37,385 nt of DNA, from NCBI GenBank assembly GCA_005882255.1, contig VBEZ01000182.1, forward strand, positions 1 to 37,385. Direction: 5' to 3'. Position 1 is the stretch's first letter. Every line of letters begins with the position of its first letter. The position numbers and the translations under genes are program-made. Below are positions 30,328-37,385 of the stretch, piece after piece. A model generated the notes under the pieces. It saw only the letters and a list, made by a program, of their open reading frames with translations. It ran no database searches and was not told the DNA's origin. Source of the DNA: Chloroflexota bacterium. GTDB lineage: Bacteria; Chloroflexota; Limnocylindria; P2-11E.

Positions 30328-30339
30328 AAGGAGGTAGCG

Positions 30340-33300
30340 GTGAGCGACGAGCGCGATGCCTGTGCGCTGGTCGGGGTCGCCCGCAAGGACGGTCGGCCTT
30401 CGCGCGACGTGCTCGACGGCGTCCTCCACGGCATGGCCGCGCTCGCGCACCGCTCCGGTCTGGTCGATGGCGAGGGCGACGGTGCCGGCGTGCTCACCGA
30501 CATCCCGCGAGGCCTCTGGGCGAATGTCCTTCGCCTGTCGGGTGGCGACGCGAGCCTCGTTCGCGGCGCGCGCTTTGCCGTCGGTCATCTCTTCATCCCG
30601 CCGGCCGACGTCGACGCCGATCAGGCCGCCGTGCGTCGCAGCCTGGTGCGTCACGGCGTCGAGATCCTCGTCGAGCGCGAGGGCACCACCGACAGCAGCG
30701 CGCTGGGTCCGCGCGGCCGCACCGAGGAGCCGCGCTTCTGGCAGCTCGCGCTTCTCGCGCCGTCGCGCGACGGTCCCGGCTCGCGCGCGCTCTACGAAGC
30801 CGCGGTCGAGATCGAGCGGCTCACCGCGGCCACGGTCGTGAGCCTGTCGCGCCATACCGCGGTCTACAAGCTGCGCGGCGCCGGCCATCAGCTGCCGCGG
30901 TACTTCGCCGATCTCGGCGACCCACGCTTCGCGACCTCGATGGCGTTCGGCCACAACCGCTACGCCACGAACACGAGCACCAGCTTCGATCGCGTTCAGC
31001 CGTTCGCCTCGTTCGCGCACAACGGCGAGATCAACACCATCGGACGCCTGCGCGAAGAAGCGAAGGCGCTGCGCATCCCGCTCTCGCGTTCAGGCAGCGA
31101 CTCGCAGGACGTCGACGCGGTGCTGCGGGGCATGGTCCTCGGCATGCGCCTCACACCGATCGAGGCGATCGAGCTGCTCTTCCCGCCGATCGTCAACGAG
31201 ATCAAGCGCATGCCCGCGGAGCTGCAGGACCTATACATCCAGGCGCGCGCGGCGTTCGGTCCGTTCGCGCAGGGACCGGCCGCGTTCCTCTCGCGCGTCG
31301 GCGACACGTGTCTCTTCGGCGTCGACGCGCTCGGTCTGCGTCCGCTATGGCACGTCGAGACGCCGGACGAGCACGTCTTCGCGAGCGAGCGCGGATTCGT
31401 CCCGCTCGAGCGATACGTCCGCGATCCGTATCCGCTCGGGCCCGGCGAGCGCGTCGGTCTGCGGCGCACGAGCGCGGGGTGGCGCTTTCTCGACCAGGAC
31501 GCGCTGCGGCGCGCGTTCGTCGCGGACCGCACGGCGCGCGGCGTCACTGTGGATGGCATCCGCGAGCGGATCGAGTGCGGCGGTCCGGAGGAAGAGCTCG
31601 AGAGCGTCCGCCGCCCCGGCGCCCGCCGGGAGCCGACGGCGCGCTGGCAGATCGCGACACCGCCCGACGAGCTCGACGACCCCTCACAGCGACGAGAGCA
31701 CCAGTTCGCGTCGCTCGGCTTCGAAGGGGACGACCTGAAGATGGCGCAGTTCGCGGCGCAGACCGCCAACGAGCCGATCGGCTCGCTCGGCTGGGACGGG
31801 CCGCTCGCGGCGCTGTCGGCCGCGCGCCCGAACCTCGCGGACTACTTGCACGAGACGGTCGCGGTCGTGACCAATCCAGCGATCGACCGCGAGCGTGAGA
31901 TCGAGCACTTCTCGACGCGCGCGCTCCTCGGCCCGCGCCCGCTGCCGCGCGCGGCCTCGACGCGTGGTCGCGATCGTGGGCGCTGGATCGAGCTGCGCAT
32001 GCCGATCCTTCTCGGCGGTCATGCGCCCGAGACCGGCCTACGCGGTGACGATCATCGGGCGCTCGCGCGGAAGCTCGGGACGTGGATCGTCGAGGACGTC
32101 GTCGTGCAGTTCACCGCGGACGGCGCGCGCGTGCCGGTGATCCTCGAGGCGGACCGCGATTGGGAGGAGCACCCACGCGACGCGCTCGCGCGTCTCGGCG
32201 CGCAAGCCTGTCGCGGCGTGCGCGGTGGCGCGACGCTCGTCGTCGTGCAGGACCGCCACGTCGTCGACGAAGGGCGCGCCTGGCTCGATCCGCTCCTCGT
32301 CGTCGCCGCCGCGCACCGCGCGCTGATCACGCAGCCGTCGCGCAACGGCTCGCTGCGGCGCGAGTGCGCGATCGTCGTGTCGGCGGGCAGTCTCCGCAAC
32401 CTCCACGACCTGATGGTCGCGCTCGCTCTGGGCGCCGACGCGGTGAACCCGTACCTGTTGCTCGAGTACGCGCTGTCGCTCGGCGATCCCGATGCGCTGC
32501 CGAACCTCGTCGAGGCCCTGCGCAAGGGAATGGAGAAGGTGATCTCCACCCTCGGTGTGCACGAGATCCGCGGCTACGGCCGGCAGCTCTCCGCGATCGG
32601 CGTCGCGCCCGAGGTCGCGCGGATGCTGGGCCTTACGACGTTCTGCGCGAGTGACGAGAGCGGCCTGTCGTGGGAGCGCATCGGCGTGGACGGCTTCGAT
32701 CGCGCCACGATGCTGCGCGAGCGGCGACCGGCTCGCATCGAGCCGGTGTTCCGCATCTACCCGCGCGTGTGGAAGGCCGGGCTCGCGGTCGCGAACGGCG
32801 AGCAGCCCTACCGGACGTTCGCGGACAAGCTCGAAGAGTTCGAGCGCACCCATCCGGTCTCCGGGGAGCACGACGCGCCCGTCTACATCTCGTCGATGTC
32901 CTTCGGCTCGCAGGGCGAGACCGCGTATCGCGCGTACGCGGAAGCCATGGCGCGCATGGATCTCCTGTGCATCAACGGCGAAGGCGGCGAGCTGCCCGAT
33001 CTCATCGGCAAGTACCCGCGCAATCGTGGCCAGCAGATCGCCTCCGGCCGCTTCGGCGTGTCGGCGCTGCTCGCGAATTCGTCCAACTACCTCGAGATCA
33101 AGATCGGTCAGGGCGCGAAGCCGGGCGAGGGTGGACATCTTCCCGCGAAGAAGGTCTCGGTGAAGGTCGCGCTCGCGCGCAACGCGCGACCGGGCGTCGA
33201 CCTGATCTCGCCCTCGAACAACCACGACATCTACTCGATCGAGGACCTCGCCCAGGTCGTCCACGAGCTGAAGACCGTCAACCCGCGCGCGCGCGTCGCG

Positions 33301-34752
33301 GTGAAGATCCCCGTGACGCCGGACGTCGGCATCATCGCGTGCGGCATCGCGAAATCGGGCGCCGACATCATCACGCTGTCGGGTTATGACGGCGGAACCG
33401 GCGCCGCGCGGCAGCACGCGCTGCGGCGCGCCGGCCTTCCGGCCGAGATCGGCGTCGCCGAGGCGCACCGCGCGCTCGTCGCGAACGGCCTGCGCGACCA
33501 GGTGCAGGTGTGGTGCGACGGCGGGATGAAGAGCGCGCTCGACGTGGCGAAGATGCTGTGCCTCGGCGCGGACCGCGTCGGGTTCGGGACCATGGCGATG
33601 GTCGCGATCGGCTGCACGATCTGCCGCGGCTGCCAGCTCGACACCTGTCACGTCGGCATCGCGACGCAGATCGCCTCGGCGGTCGAGGCGACGGAGCGCG
33701 GCCTCAAGCGTTTCGAGCCGCAGGAATTCGAGCGAGCCGTGACGAACCTCGTGCGCTTCTTCAGCGCGCTGCGCGACGAGCTCGCGCGCATCACCGCGCT
33801 CCTCGGCGTGTCGTCGACGGAGGAGCTCGTTGGCCGCACCGATCTGCTCGCGCAGGCGCGCGGCCTGGACCGCATCGATCTCTCCGGCCTCCTCGCGCCA
33901 GCGGGTCCGGTGCGGCGGGGCGGCCGCGAGCTGCGCGTGCTCGCCGCGGCGGGCGGACCGAGCGTCGAGGCGCACGCCGGCGACGAGTCCGAGGGCCCAC
34001 GGCTCGGCAGCGAGCATCGGTTCGTCGCGACCGCGACCGCGGGTCAGCTCGCGCGGCAGCGCATCGCCGGTGCTGTCGTCACCGAGCTCGCCTCTTCGTT
34101 CGGACAGGGCTCCGTCGCGGGGAACGGCTTCGGCGCGTATTCGACAGACGGCGTTTCGCTCCGCATCGCCGGCGGCGCGCAGGACGGCGCGGCGAAGACC
34201 GCGCTCGGCGGCACCTTCGCCGTGCTCAAGGCGCGCAACGCGAACGGCGACTTCGTCGACGGCTCGGTGGGGAAATGCTTTGGCTACGGCGCGCAGCGCG
34301 GACGCTTCTACGTGCAGGGCGGCGCGGACGCGCGCGCCGGCATCCGACTGTCGGGGGCCGACGTGTTGTTCGGTGGCGACCTCCGCGGCTTCGCGTTCGA
34401 GTACATGACCGGCGGCCGCGCCGTCGTGCTCGGCGATCCGGGTCGTTGGATCTGCTCGGGCATGAGTGGCGGCGTGGTGTTCCTCCGCCACGAGCCCGCG
34501 CGCGGCCTCGACGAGCGCGGCCTGCGCGACCGTTTCGCGAAGGGCGCGAAGGTGAGCCTGCGGCCGCCCGCATCCGACGAGGACCTCGTCGCGCTGCGCG
34601 ATCTCGTCGGCAGCTACGCGACACTGCTGCACGAGAGCGGGCAGACCGAGACCGCTGCGGCGACACGCGCGCTGCTCGACGACGCTGCGACCCATTTCCG
34701 CGTCGTGCGGCCGGGCGCCGACATCGTGGATCAAACGATCTCGACGGAGTGA
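30340..34752 (+). CDS. gltB: Glutamate synthase large subunit (GltB-type)
   Basis: A 1470-residue protein, the normal length for the large subunit. It makes two glutamates from glutamine and 2-oxoglutarate. Domains in order: class II glutaminase from the nucleophile Cys8 (DACALVGV; a 7-residue propeptide is removed) with GDGAGVLTDIP and FAHNGEINTIGRL; a central linking domain; the FMN/2-oxoglutarate domain (about 770-1130) with SPSNNHDIYSIEDL and SGYDGGTGAA; the 3Fe-4S motif C1092-x5-C1098-x4-C1103; and the C-terminal GXGXG beta-helix domain (about 1220-1400). Unusually for this window it has a strong ribosome binding site, AAGGAGG, 5 bases before GTG. No gltD follows, so the electron donor could be a distant small subunit or ferredoxin. 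Confidence 0.97.
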   Translation: MSDERDACALVGVARKDGRPSRDVLDGVLHGMAALAHRSGLVDGEGDGAGVLTDIPRGLWANVLRLSGGDASLVRGARFAVGHLFIPPADVDADQAAVRRSLVRHGVEILVEREGTTDSSALGPRGRTEEPRFWQLALLAPSRDGPGSRALYEAAVEIERLTAATVVSLSRHTAVYKLRGAGHQLPRYFADLGDPRFATSMAFGHNRYATNTSTSFDRVQPFASFAHNGEINTIGRLREEAKALRIPLSRSGSDSQDVDAVLRGMVLGMRLTPIEAIELLFPPIVNEIKRMPAELQDLYIQARAAFGPFAQGPAAFLSRVGDTCLFGVDALGLRPLWHVETPDEHVFASERGFVPLERYVRDPYPLGPGERVGLRRTSAGWRFLDQDALRRAFVADRTARGVTVDGIRERIECGGPEEELESVRRPGARREPTARWQIATPPDELDDPSQRREHQFASLGFEGDDLKMAQFAAQTANEPIGSLGWDGPLAALSAARPNLADYLHETVAVVTNPAIDREREIEHFSTRALLGPRPLPRAASTRGRDRGRWIELRMPILLGGHAPETGLRGDDHRALARKLGTWIVEDVVVQFTADGARVPVILEADRDWEEHPRDALARLGAQACRGVRGGATLVVVQDRHVVDEGRAWLDPLLVVAAAHRALITQPSRNGSLRRECAIVVSAGSLRNLHDLMVALALGADAVNPYLLLEYALSLGDPDALPNLVEALRKGMEKVISTLGVHEIRGYGRQLSAIGVAPEVARMLGLTTFCASDESGLSWERIGVDGFDRATMLRERRPARIEPVFRIYPRVWKAGLAVANGEQPYRTFADKLEEFERTHPVSGEHDAPVYISSMSFGSQGETAYRAYAEAMARMDLLCINGEGGELPDLIGKYPRNRGQQIASGRFGVSALLANSSNYLEIKIGQGAKPGEGGHLPAKKVSVKVALARNARPGVDLISPSNNHDIYSIEDLAQVVHELKTVNPRARVAVKIPVTPDVGIIACGIAKSGADIITLSGYDGGTGAARQHALRRAGLPAEIGVAEAHRALVANGLRDQVQVWCDGGMKSALDVAKMLCLGADRVGFGTMAMVAIGCTICRGCQLDTCHVGIATQIASAVEATERGLKRFEPQEFERAVTNLVRFFSALRDELARITALLGVSSTEELVGRTDLLAQARGLDRIDLSGLLAPAGPVRRGGRELRVLAAAGGPSVEAHAGDESEGPRLGSEHRFVATATAGQLARQRIAGAVVTELASSFGQGSVAGNGFGAYSTDGVSLRIAGGAQDGAAKTALGGTFAVLKARNANGDFVDGSVGKCFGYGAQRGRFYVQGGADARAGIRLSGADVLFGGDLRGFAFEYMTGGRAVVLGDPGRWICSGMSGGVVFLRHEPARGLDERGLRDRFAKGAKVSLRPPASDEDLVALRDLVGSYATLLHESGQTETAAATRALLDDAATHFRVVRPGADIVDQTISTE

Positions 34753-34791
34753 CGGGAACCAACGACGCCGCAGCGCTGTATCAACGGTGAC

Positions 34792-36132
34792 ATGAAGCGG
34801 CACTGGCGCGTCACCGGCCTGGCGCTCGCCTTCCTGCTGGCCGGCTGCGCCGCGCAGGTCGCCGCGCCGCGCGACACCGAGCCGTCACCGTCGGCGTCGG
34901 CGAAGCCTTCGGCGACGAACGCGACGACGGACGTCCTATACATCCAGGGATCCGGAAGCGGTGCCGATGCCCGCATCGCGGTGATCGACGCGCGGACTGG
35001 CACCGTCGTGCGCGAGCTACCGAACGGCGTGCTGTCGCGCGACCGGTCCCAGCTCTATACGACCGAGACCATGAAGGGCGGCACGCAGACGCAGATCCGC
35101 GTGCTCGAGCTGGCGAGCGGCCGCGAGACGCGCTCGTTCACGATCGATGGCTACTTCCACACGCTCTTCGACTACTACGCACCCGTCGGCCCGGCCGGCG
35201 ACGGCAGCTGGCTCGTCCTGACCGGCGACCCGATCAAGCTCGATGACAAGTACGTGACGCGCTACGCCGTCGTGAACACGCTGACGGGAGCGGCGTCGAG
35301 CCTCGAGCTCCGCGGCGACTGGCCATACGAGTTCGTGGCGGTCTCGCCCGATGGCAAGCGCATCTATTTCACCGATCTCTCCGCCTCCTCGCAGCCGGTG
35401 GGGATCCGCGGGTTCGATCTGACGACGCGCACGCTCGCGCCGGCACCGGTGGCCGGGTCCGCCTGGAACAAGTGGCAGGCCGGTGGCTGGCGCAGCGGGA
35501 TCGTCACCTCGGCCGATGGGCGCTGGTCGTACAGCGTCAACACCGGCACGGAGGAGCCATCGTTCATCCTCGCGCTCGATGCCGTCAACGATCGCGCGCA
35601 GCGCATCGAGCTCCCCGCGGATCAGTCGGCCGGTTTCGAGAAGGCGATGCTGTGGTCGCTCGTGCCTTCGAACGACGGCAAGATCCTTTACGCGGTGAAC
35701 CCGGCGATCGGCGCGATCGACGAGATCGCGGTCCCAGCGATGACCGTCCGCCGGACCGCGCACCTCCCGGTCAGTCGCGCCGACAGTGGCGCGCTCGCCG
35801 CGCTGCGGCAGGCCGTGTTCCCCGTGGCCGATGCGAAGCGTCTACTGCGTTCGGGAGCGACGCTCTCGCCGGACGGACGCACGCTCTACGCCGCGGGCGA
35901 GCGCGGGATCGCCGCGATCGACACCGACACGCTCGTGGAGAGCGCGGTCCTCGCCAAGGACGCTAGCTACGACACGCTCGCGCTCTCCCCGGACGGAGAA
36001 CGGATGTACGTGATCACGCCCGACGCCTGGAGCACGATCGCGATCATCCGTACGCGTGACGGCTCGTCGGCAGGTGGATTCCGCCTGCCGTGGTATCCGG
36101 GCGCGATCGTCCGCGTCGATCTCGGCCGCTAG
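34792..36132 (+). CDS. Lipoprotein with beta-propeller (YncE/WD40-like)
   Basis: A 446-residue surface lipoprotein. The signal sequence ends with the lipobox LLAGC (Cys19), then an about 30-residue Ser/Pro/Thr linker. The remainder has repeated blade elements such as VAVSPDGKRIYFTD, TLSPDGRTLYAAGERGIAAID and LALSPDGERMYVIT, typical of YncE-like or WD40-like propellers. Such proteins bind partners or small molecules outside the cell; no catalytic residues stand out. ATG 34792 is preceded by a weak -10-like TATCAA at a spacing of 7. The stop TAG and that of the convergent kinase gene share one CTAG. Confidence 0.85.
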   Translation: MKRHWRVTGLALAFLLAGCAAQVAAPRDTEPSPSASAKPSATNATTDVLYIQGSGSGADARIAVIDARTGTVVRELPNGVLSRDRSQLYTTETMKGGTQTQIRVLELASGRETRSFTIDGYFHTLFDYYAPVGPAGDGSWLVLTGDPIKLDDKYVTRYAVVNTLTGAASSLELRGDWPYEFVAVSPDGKRIYFTDLSASSQPVGIRGFDLTTRTLAPAPVAGSAWNKWQAGGWRSGIVTSADGRWSYSVNTGTEEPSFILALDAVNDRAQRIELPADQSAGFEKAMLWSLVPSNDGKILYAVNPAIGAIDEIAVPAMTVRRTAHLPVSRADSGALAALRQAVFPVADAKRLLRSGATLSPDGRTLYAAGERGIAAIDTDTLVESAVLAKDASYDTLALSPDGERMYVITPDAWSTIAIIRTRDGSSAGGFRLPWYPGAIVRVDLGR

Positions 36133-36737
36133 GACAGCAGCGCCAGCAGCCGATCGAAGACAGCGGCGCCGCTCCGCACTCGGCGAGGACCGATCGCGAG
36201 CAGATCGAGCGTGAGACCGGATTCGGGCAGCCCGAAGCGAACGCGCCCGGGCTCGAGGGCGTCGATCGCGCGGTACCACCGAAGGAGCGAGTCGCGCAAC
36301 AGGACGTGTCGCTCGAAGCCGCGACGCCGGCGCGTCGTATCGGCATCGCGTCGAGCACGCAGTGTCTCTTCCGTGACGTCCGACACGAGGTAGAGATCCG
36401 CGAGGGCGTATTCGCCGGCGCTGAACGCCACGCGCGACGCCTCGCGCTGCAGATCCCACTCCCATTTTGGAACCTGCCCCGACCGCCACAGTGTCCAGAC
36501 GTAATGAAGCTTGAACGGATCGACGTCCACCACCACGAGTCCGTCGCGTCGTTCGCGCTCGAGTACCCGCTTCCACCGATCGACATTCCGTTCCACCCAG
36601 AAATGGGCCTGCGCCTCGGGGTCCTCGGGCACGGTTGCCTGATCCGGCAACTCTTCGAGCAGCGCGTGCGCCCTGCCGTGGGTGCGGCACCACGTCGTCT
36701 TGCCCGCGCCGCTCGGGCCCTCGACGACGACGATCAC
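36129..36737 (-). CDS. P-loop kinase-like protein
   Basis: A 202-residue protein with Walker A GPSGAGKTT at residues 7-15 and an acidic strand VVVDVDPF that may serve as Walker B. The remainder (LWRSGQVPKWEWDL, LYLVSDVTEETLRARR, and ARRDADTTRRRRGFERHV) looks like a lid-bearing kinase; the Arg-rich segment near residue 130-140 would contact phosphate. The substrate is unknown. GTG 36737 is set by the P-loop position and by the -10-like TAGGCT (36750-36745) ending 7 bases before it. The stop TAG overlaps that of the upstream convergent lipoprotein gene. Confidence 0.8.
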   Translation of the reverse strand: MIVVVEGPSGAGKTTWCRTHGRAHALLEELPDQATVPEDPEAQAHFWVERNVDRWKRVLERERRDGLVVVDVDPFKLHYVWTLWRSGQVPKWEWDLQREASRVAFSAGEYALADLYLVSDVTEETLRARRDADTTRRRRGFERHVLLRDSLLRWYRAIDALEPGRVRFGLPESGLTLDLLAIGPRRVRSGAAVFDRLLALLS

Positions 36738-36744
36738 GCGCGGC

Positions 36745-36750
36745 AGCCTA
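36745..36750 (-). promoter_or_regulatory. -10-like TAGGCT of the P-loop kinase gene
   Basis: On the minus strand TAGGCT lies exactly 7 bases before GTG 36737, the same hexamer as before the epimerase gene at 13498. Confidence 0.45.
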
Positions 36751-36844
36751 TCTGCCTCGGACGGGGTAGTACCAACGGAGTCGGCTCTCGGTACCGATTC
36801 GGCTATGGCATCGCCGAGGCCTCCGCCGGAGAGTTCGGGTAGCG

Positions 36845-36863
36845 GCCACCGCGCAGCGGTGGC
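36845..36863. other. Perfect hairpin upstream of the signal peptidase-like gene
   Basis: GCCACCGC and GCGGTGGC form an 8-base-pair stem with a GCA loop. No T-tract follows, so it is unlikely to be a terminator; it lies 7 bases before the GGGGAGG ribosome binding site and might affect its access. Confidence 0.45.
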
Positions 36864-36882
36864 AAGGCAGGGGAGGCGCGCG

Positions 36883-37385
36883 GTGACACGACGGGGGGCC
36901 GATCGTCACGTCCGCTGGATAGCGCACGCGTTCGCGACCGTCGTCGCGCTCGCCGTGACCGCGACCATCGTCGCGCTGTCCTTCGGCCTTCTCGCAGTCC
37001 GCTTCGTGGGACTCGACGCCTACGTCGTTCAAGGCGGACCGACGGAGCCGTCGCTGCCGATCGGCGCGCTCGTGCTGGTCGCGCCGATCCCATCCACTGC
37101 CGTGCGGGTCGGTGATCTCGTGACCATCACACTTCCGGACCGTGTCCTCACGCATCGCGTCGTCGCGATCGAGCAGAACGACGGCCGCGAAGTCTTCATG
37201 CTGCGCGGCGATGCGTCGGCGTCGCCGGATCCGGTGGTCGTTCAGCCTTCGCCGGTCGTCGGCAAGCCGTGGATCGCTATCCCGACGCTCGGGTACGCGG
37301 TCAGCTACGCGGAGGCGTACTCGTCGCCGATCTTCATCGGGCTCATCGTGTGGGTCCTCGTCGTGATCGCGGTGCGCGCGCTTGG
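36883..37385 (+). CDS. Signal peptidase I-like protein (S26B/SipW type) without the catalytic Ser, 3' truncated
   Basis: The gene runs off the right edge, so only 167 residues are seen. A GGGGAGG ribosome binding site lies 6 bases before GTG 36883; an in-frame ATG at 36805 would add 26 residues. After a basic segment there is one membrane helix (VVALAVTATIVALSFGLLAV), and the fold continues with LPIGALVLVAPI, the His-bearing THRVVAI and the Asp-bearing LRGDASASPD, all hallmarks of SipW-type signal peptidases. The usual SGSMEP box reads GGPTEP, so the catalytic Ser is replaced by Pro. A second membrane helix follows (IFIGLIVWVLVVIAV). It may be an inactive homologue, or may use another residue. 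Confidence 0.78.
   Translation, partial: MTRRGADRHVRWIAHAFATVVALAVTATIVALSFGLLAVRFVGLDAYVVQGGPTEPSLPIGALVLVAPIPSTAVRVGDLVTITLPDRVLTHRVVAIEQNDGREVFMLRGDASASPDPVVVQPSPVVGKPWIAIPTLGYAVSYAEAYSSPIFIGLIVWVLVVIAVRAL

Noticed and set aside
30141-30339. T-box riboswitch before glutamate synthase
   Set aside because: No T-box consensus (AGGGTGGNACCGCG) is present; a leader peptide and two exclusive hairpins explain the region better.
32038-34803. 921-residue minus-strand open frame across glutamate synthase
   Set aside because: Shadow of the gltB reading frame; no recognisable domain.
36805-36882. In-frame ATG upstream of the signal peptidase-like GTG
   Set aside because: Pro/Arg-rich extension with no ribosome binding site, while GTG 36883 has GGGGAGG at ideal distance.

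Overview
This is a GC-rich bacterial chromosome segment. GTG is a common start codon, and neighbouring genes often overlap by ATGA or GTGA. The mix of genes fits a member of the Chloroflexota or a related high-GC lineage. Pointers are a UPF0182 membrane protein, a collagen-like exported protein with the [15 protein letters not shown] signature, an Flp-type pilin, SipW-like signal peptidase sequence and many genes that look leaderless. That placement is inference; no rRNA or tRNA gene is visible to confirm it. There is no insertion sequence, prophage or CRISPR array, and no stretch above 300 bases lacks a gene.

Layout. 1-4232: glycosyltransferases (GT4 type), cut off at the left edge; the first reading frame runs through what look like two separate genes joined by a one-base frameshift near 1800. 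4233-4932: FitAB/VapBC-like toxin-antitoxin pair with an operator-like repeat. 4938-8355: divergent lipoprotein and UPF0182 membrane protein. 8336-12337: an overlapping operon of a polytopic membrane protein, a Gfo/Idh oxidoreductase, a hexapeptide acyltransferase and a DegT aminotransferase, the set that makes an acetamido sugar nucleotide. 12318-13348 (minus): methyltransferase and a 51-residue Flp pilin. 13513-15465: NAD-dependent epimerase and a broken second DegT aminotransferase. 15462-16817 (minus): an orphan gas vesicle GvpA-like gene coupled to a frameshifted gene of unknown function. 17003-18271: collagen-like exported protein ending at a strong bidirectional terminator. 18330-20177: divergent GT2 and GT4 glycosyltransferases. 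20198-24218: operon of parvulin foldase, MazG, RNase PH, RdgB and a DUF4260 protein, i.e. protein folding, RNA trimming and nucleotide-pool cleaning. 24222-27068 (minus): large exported gluzincin protease with four N-terminal repeats. 27286-28310 (minus): HIT protein and P-loop kinase. 28343-30140: MOSC, GNAT, MOSC. 30141-34752: glutamate synthase large subunit behind a candidate transcription attenuator with its own leader peptide. 34792-36737: beta-propeller lipoprotein and convergent P-loop kinase. 36883 to the end: signal-peptidase-like protein lacking the expected serine, cut off at the right edge.

Two themes cross the window. First, most operon-leading genes lack a Shine-Dalgarno sequence and instead carry a -10-like hexamer 6-10 bases before the start codon, which suggests leaderless transcription as the default. 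Second, the best candidate for an undescribed system is the glutamate synthase leader (30189-30339): a leaderless 18-codon Ala/Gly-rich peptide, a long antiterminator hairpin whose 5' arm includes the end of the peptide gene, and an overlapping intrinsic terminator, followed by a clear ribosome binding site. Several reading frames (near 1800, 14519, 15245 and 16389) are broken in ways that may be decay or sequence error and need read-level checking.
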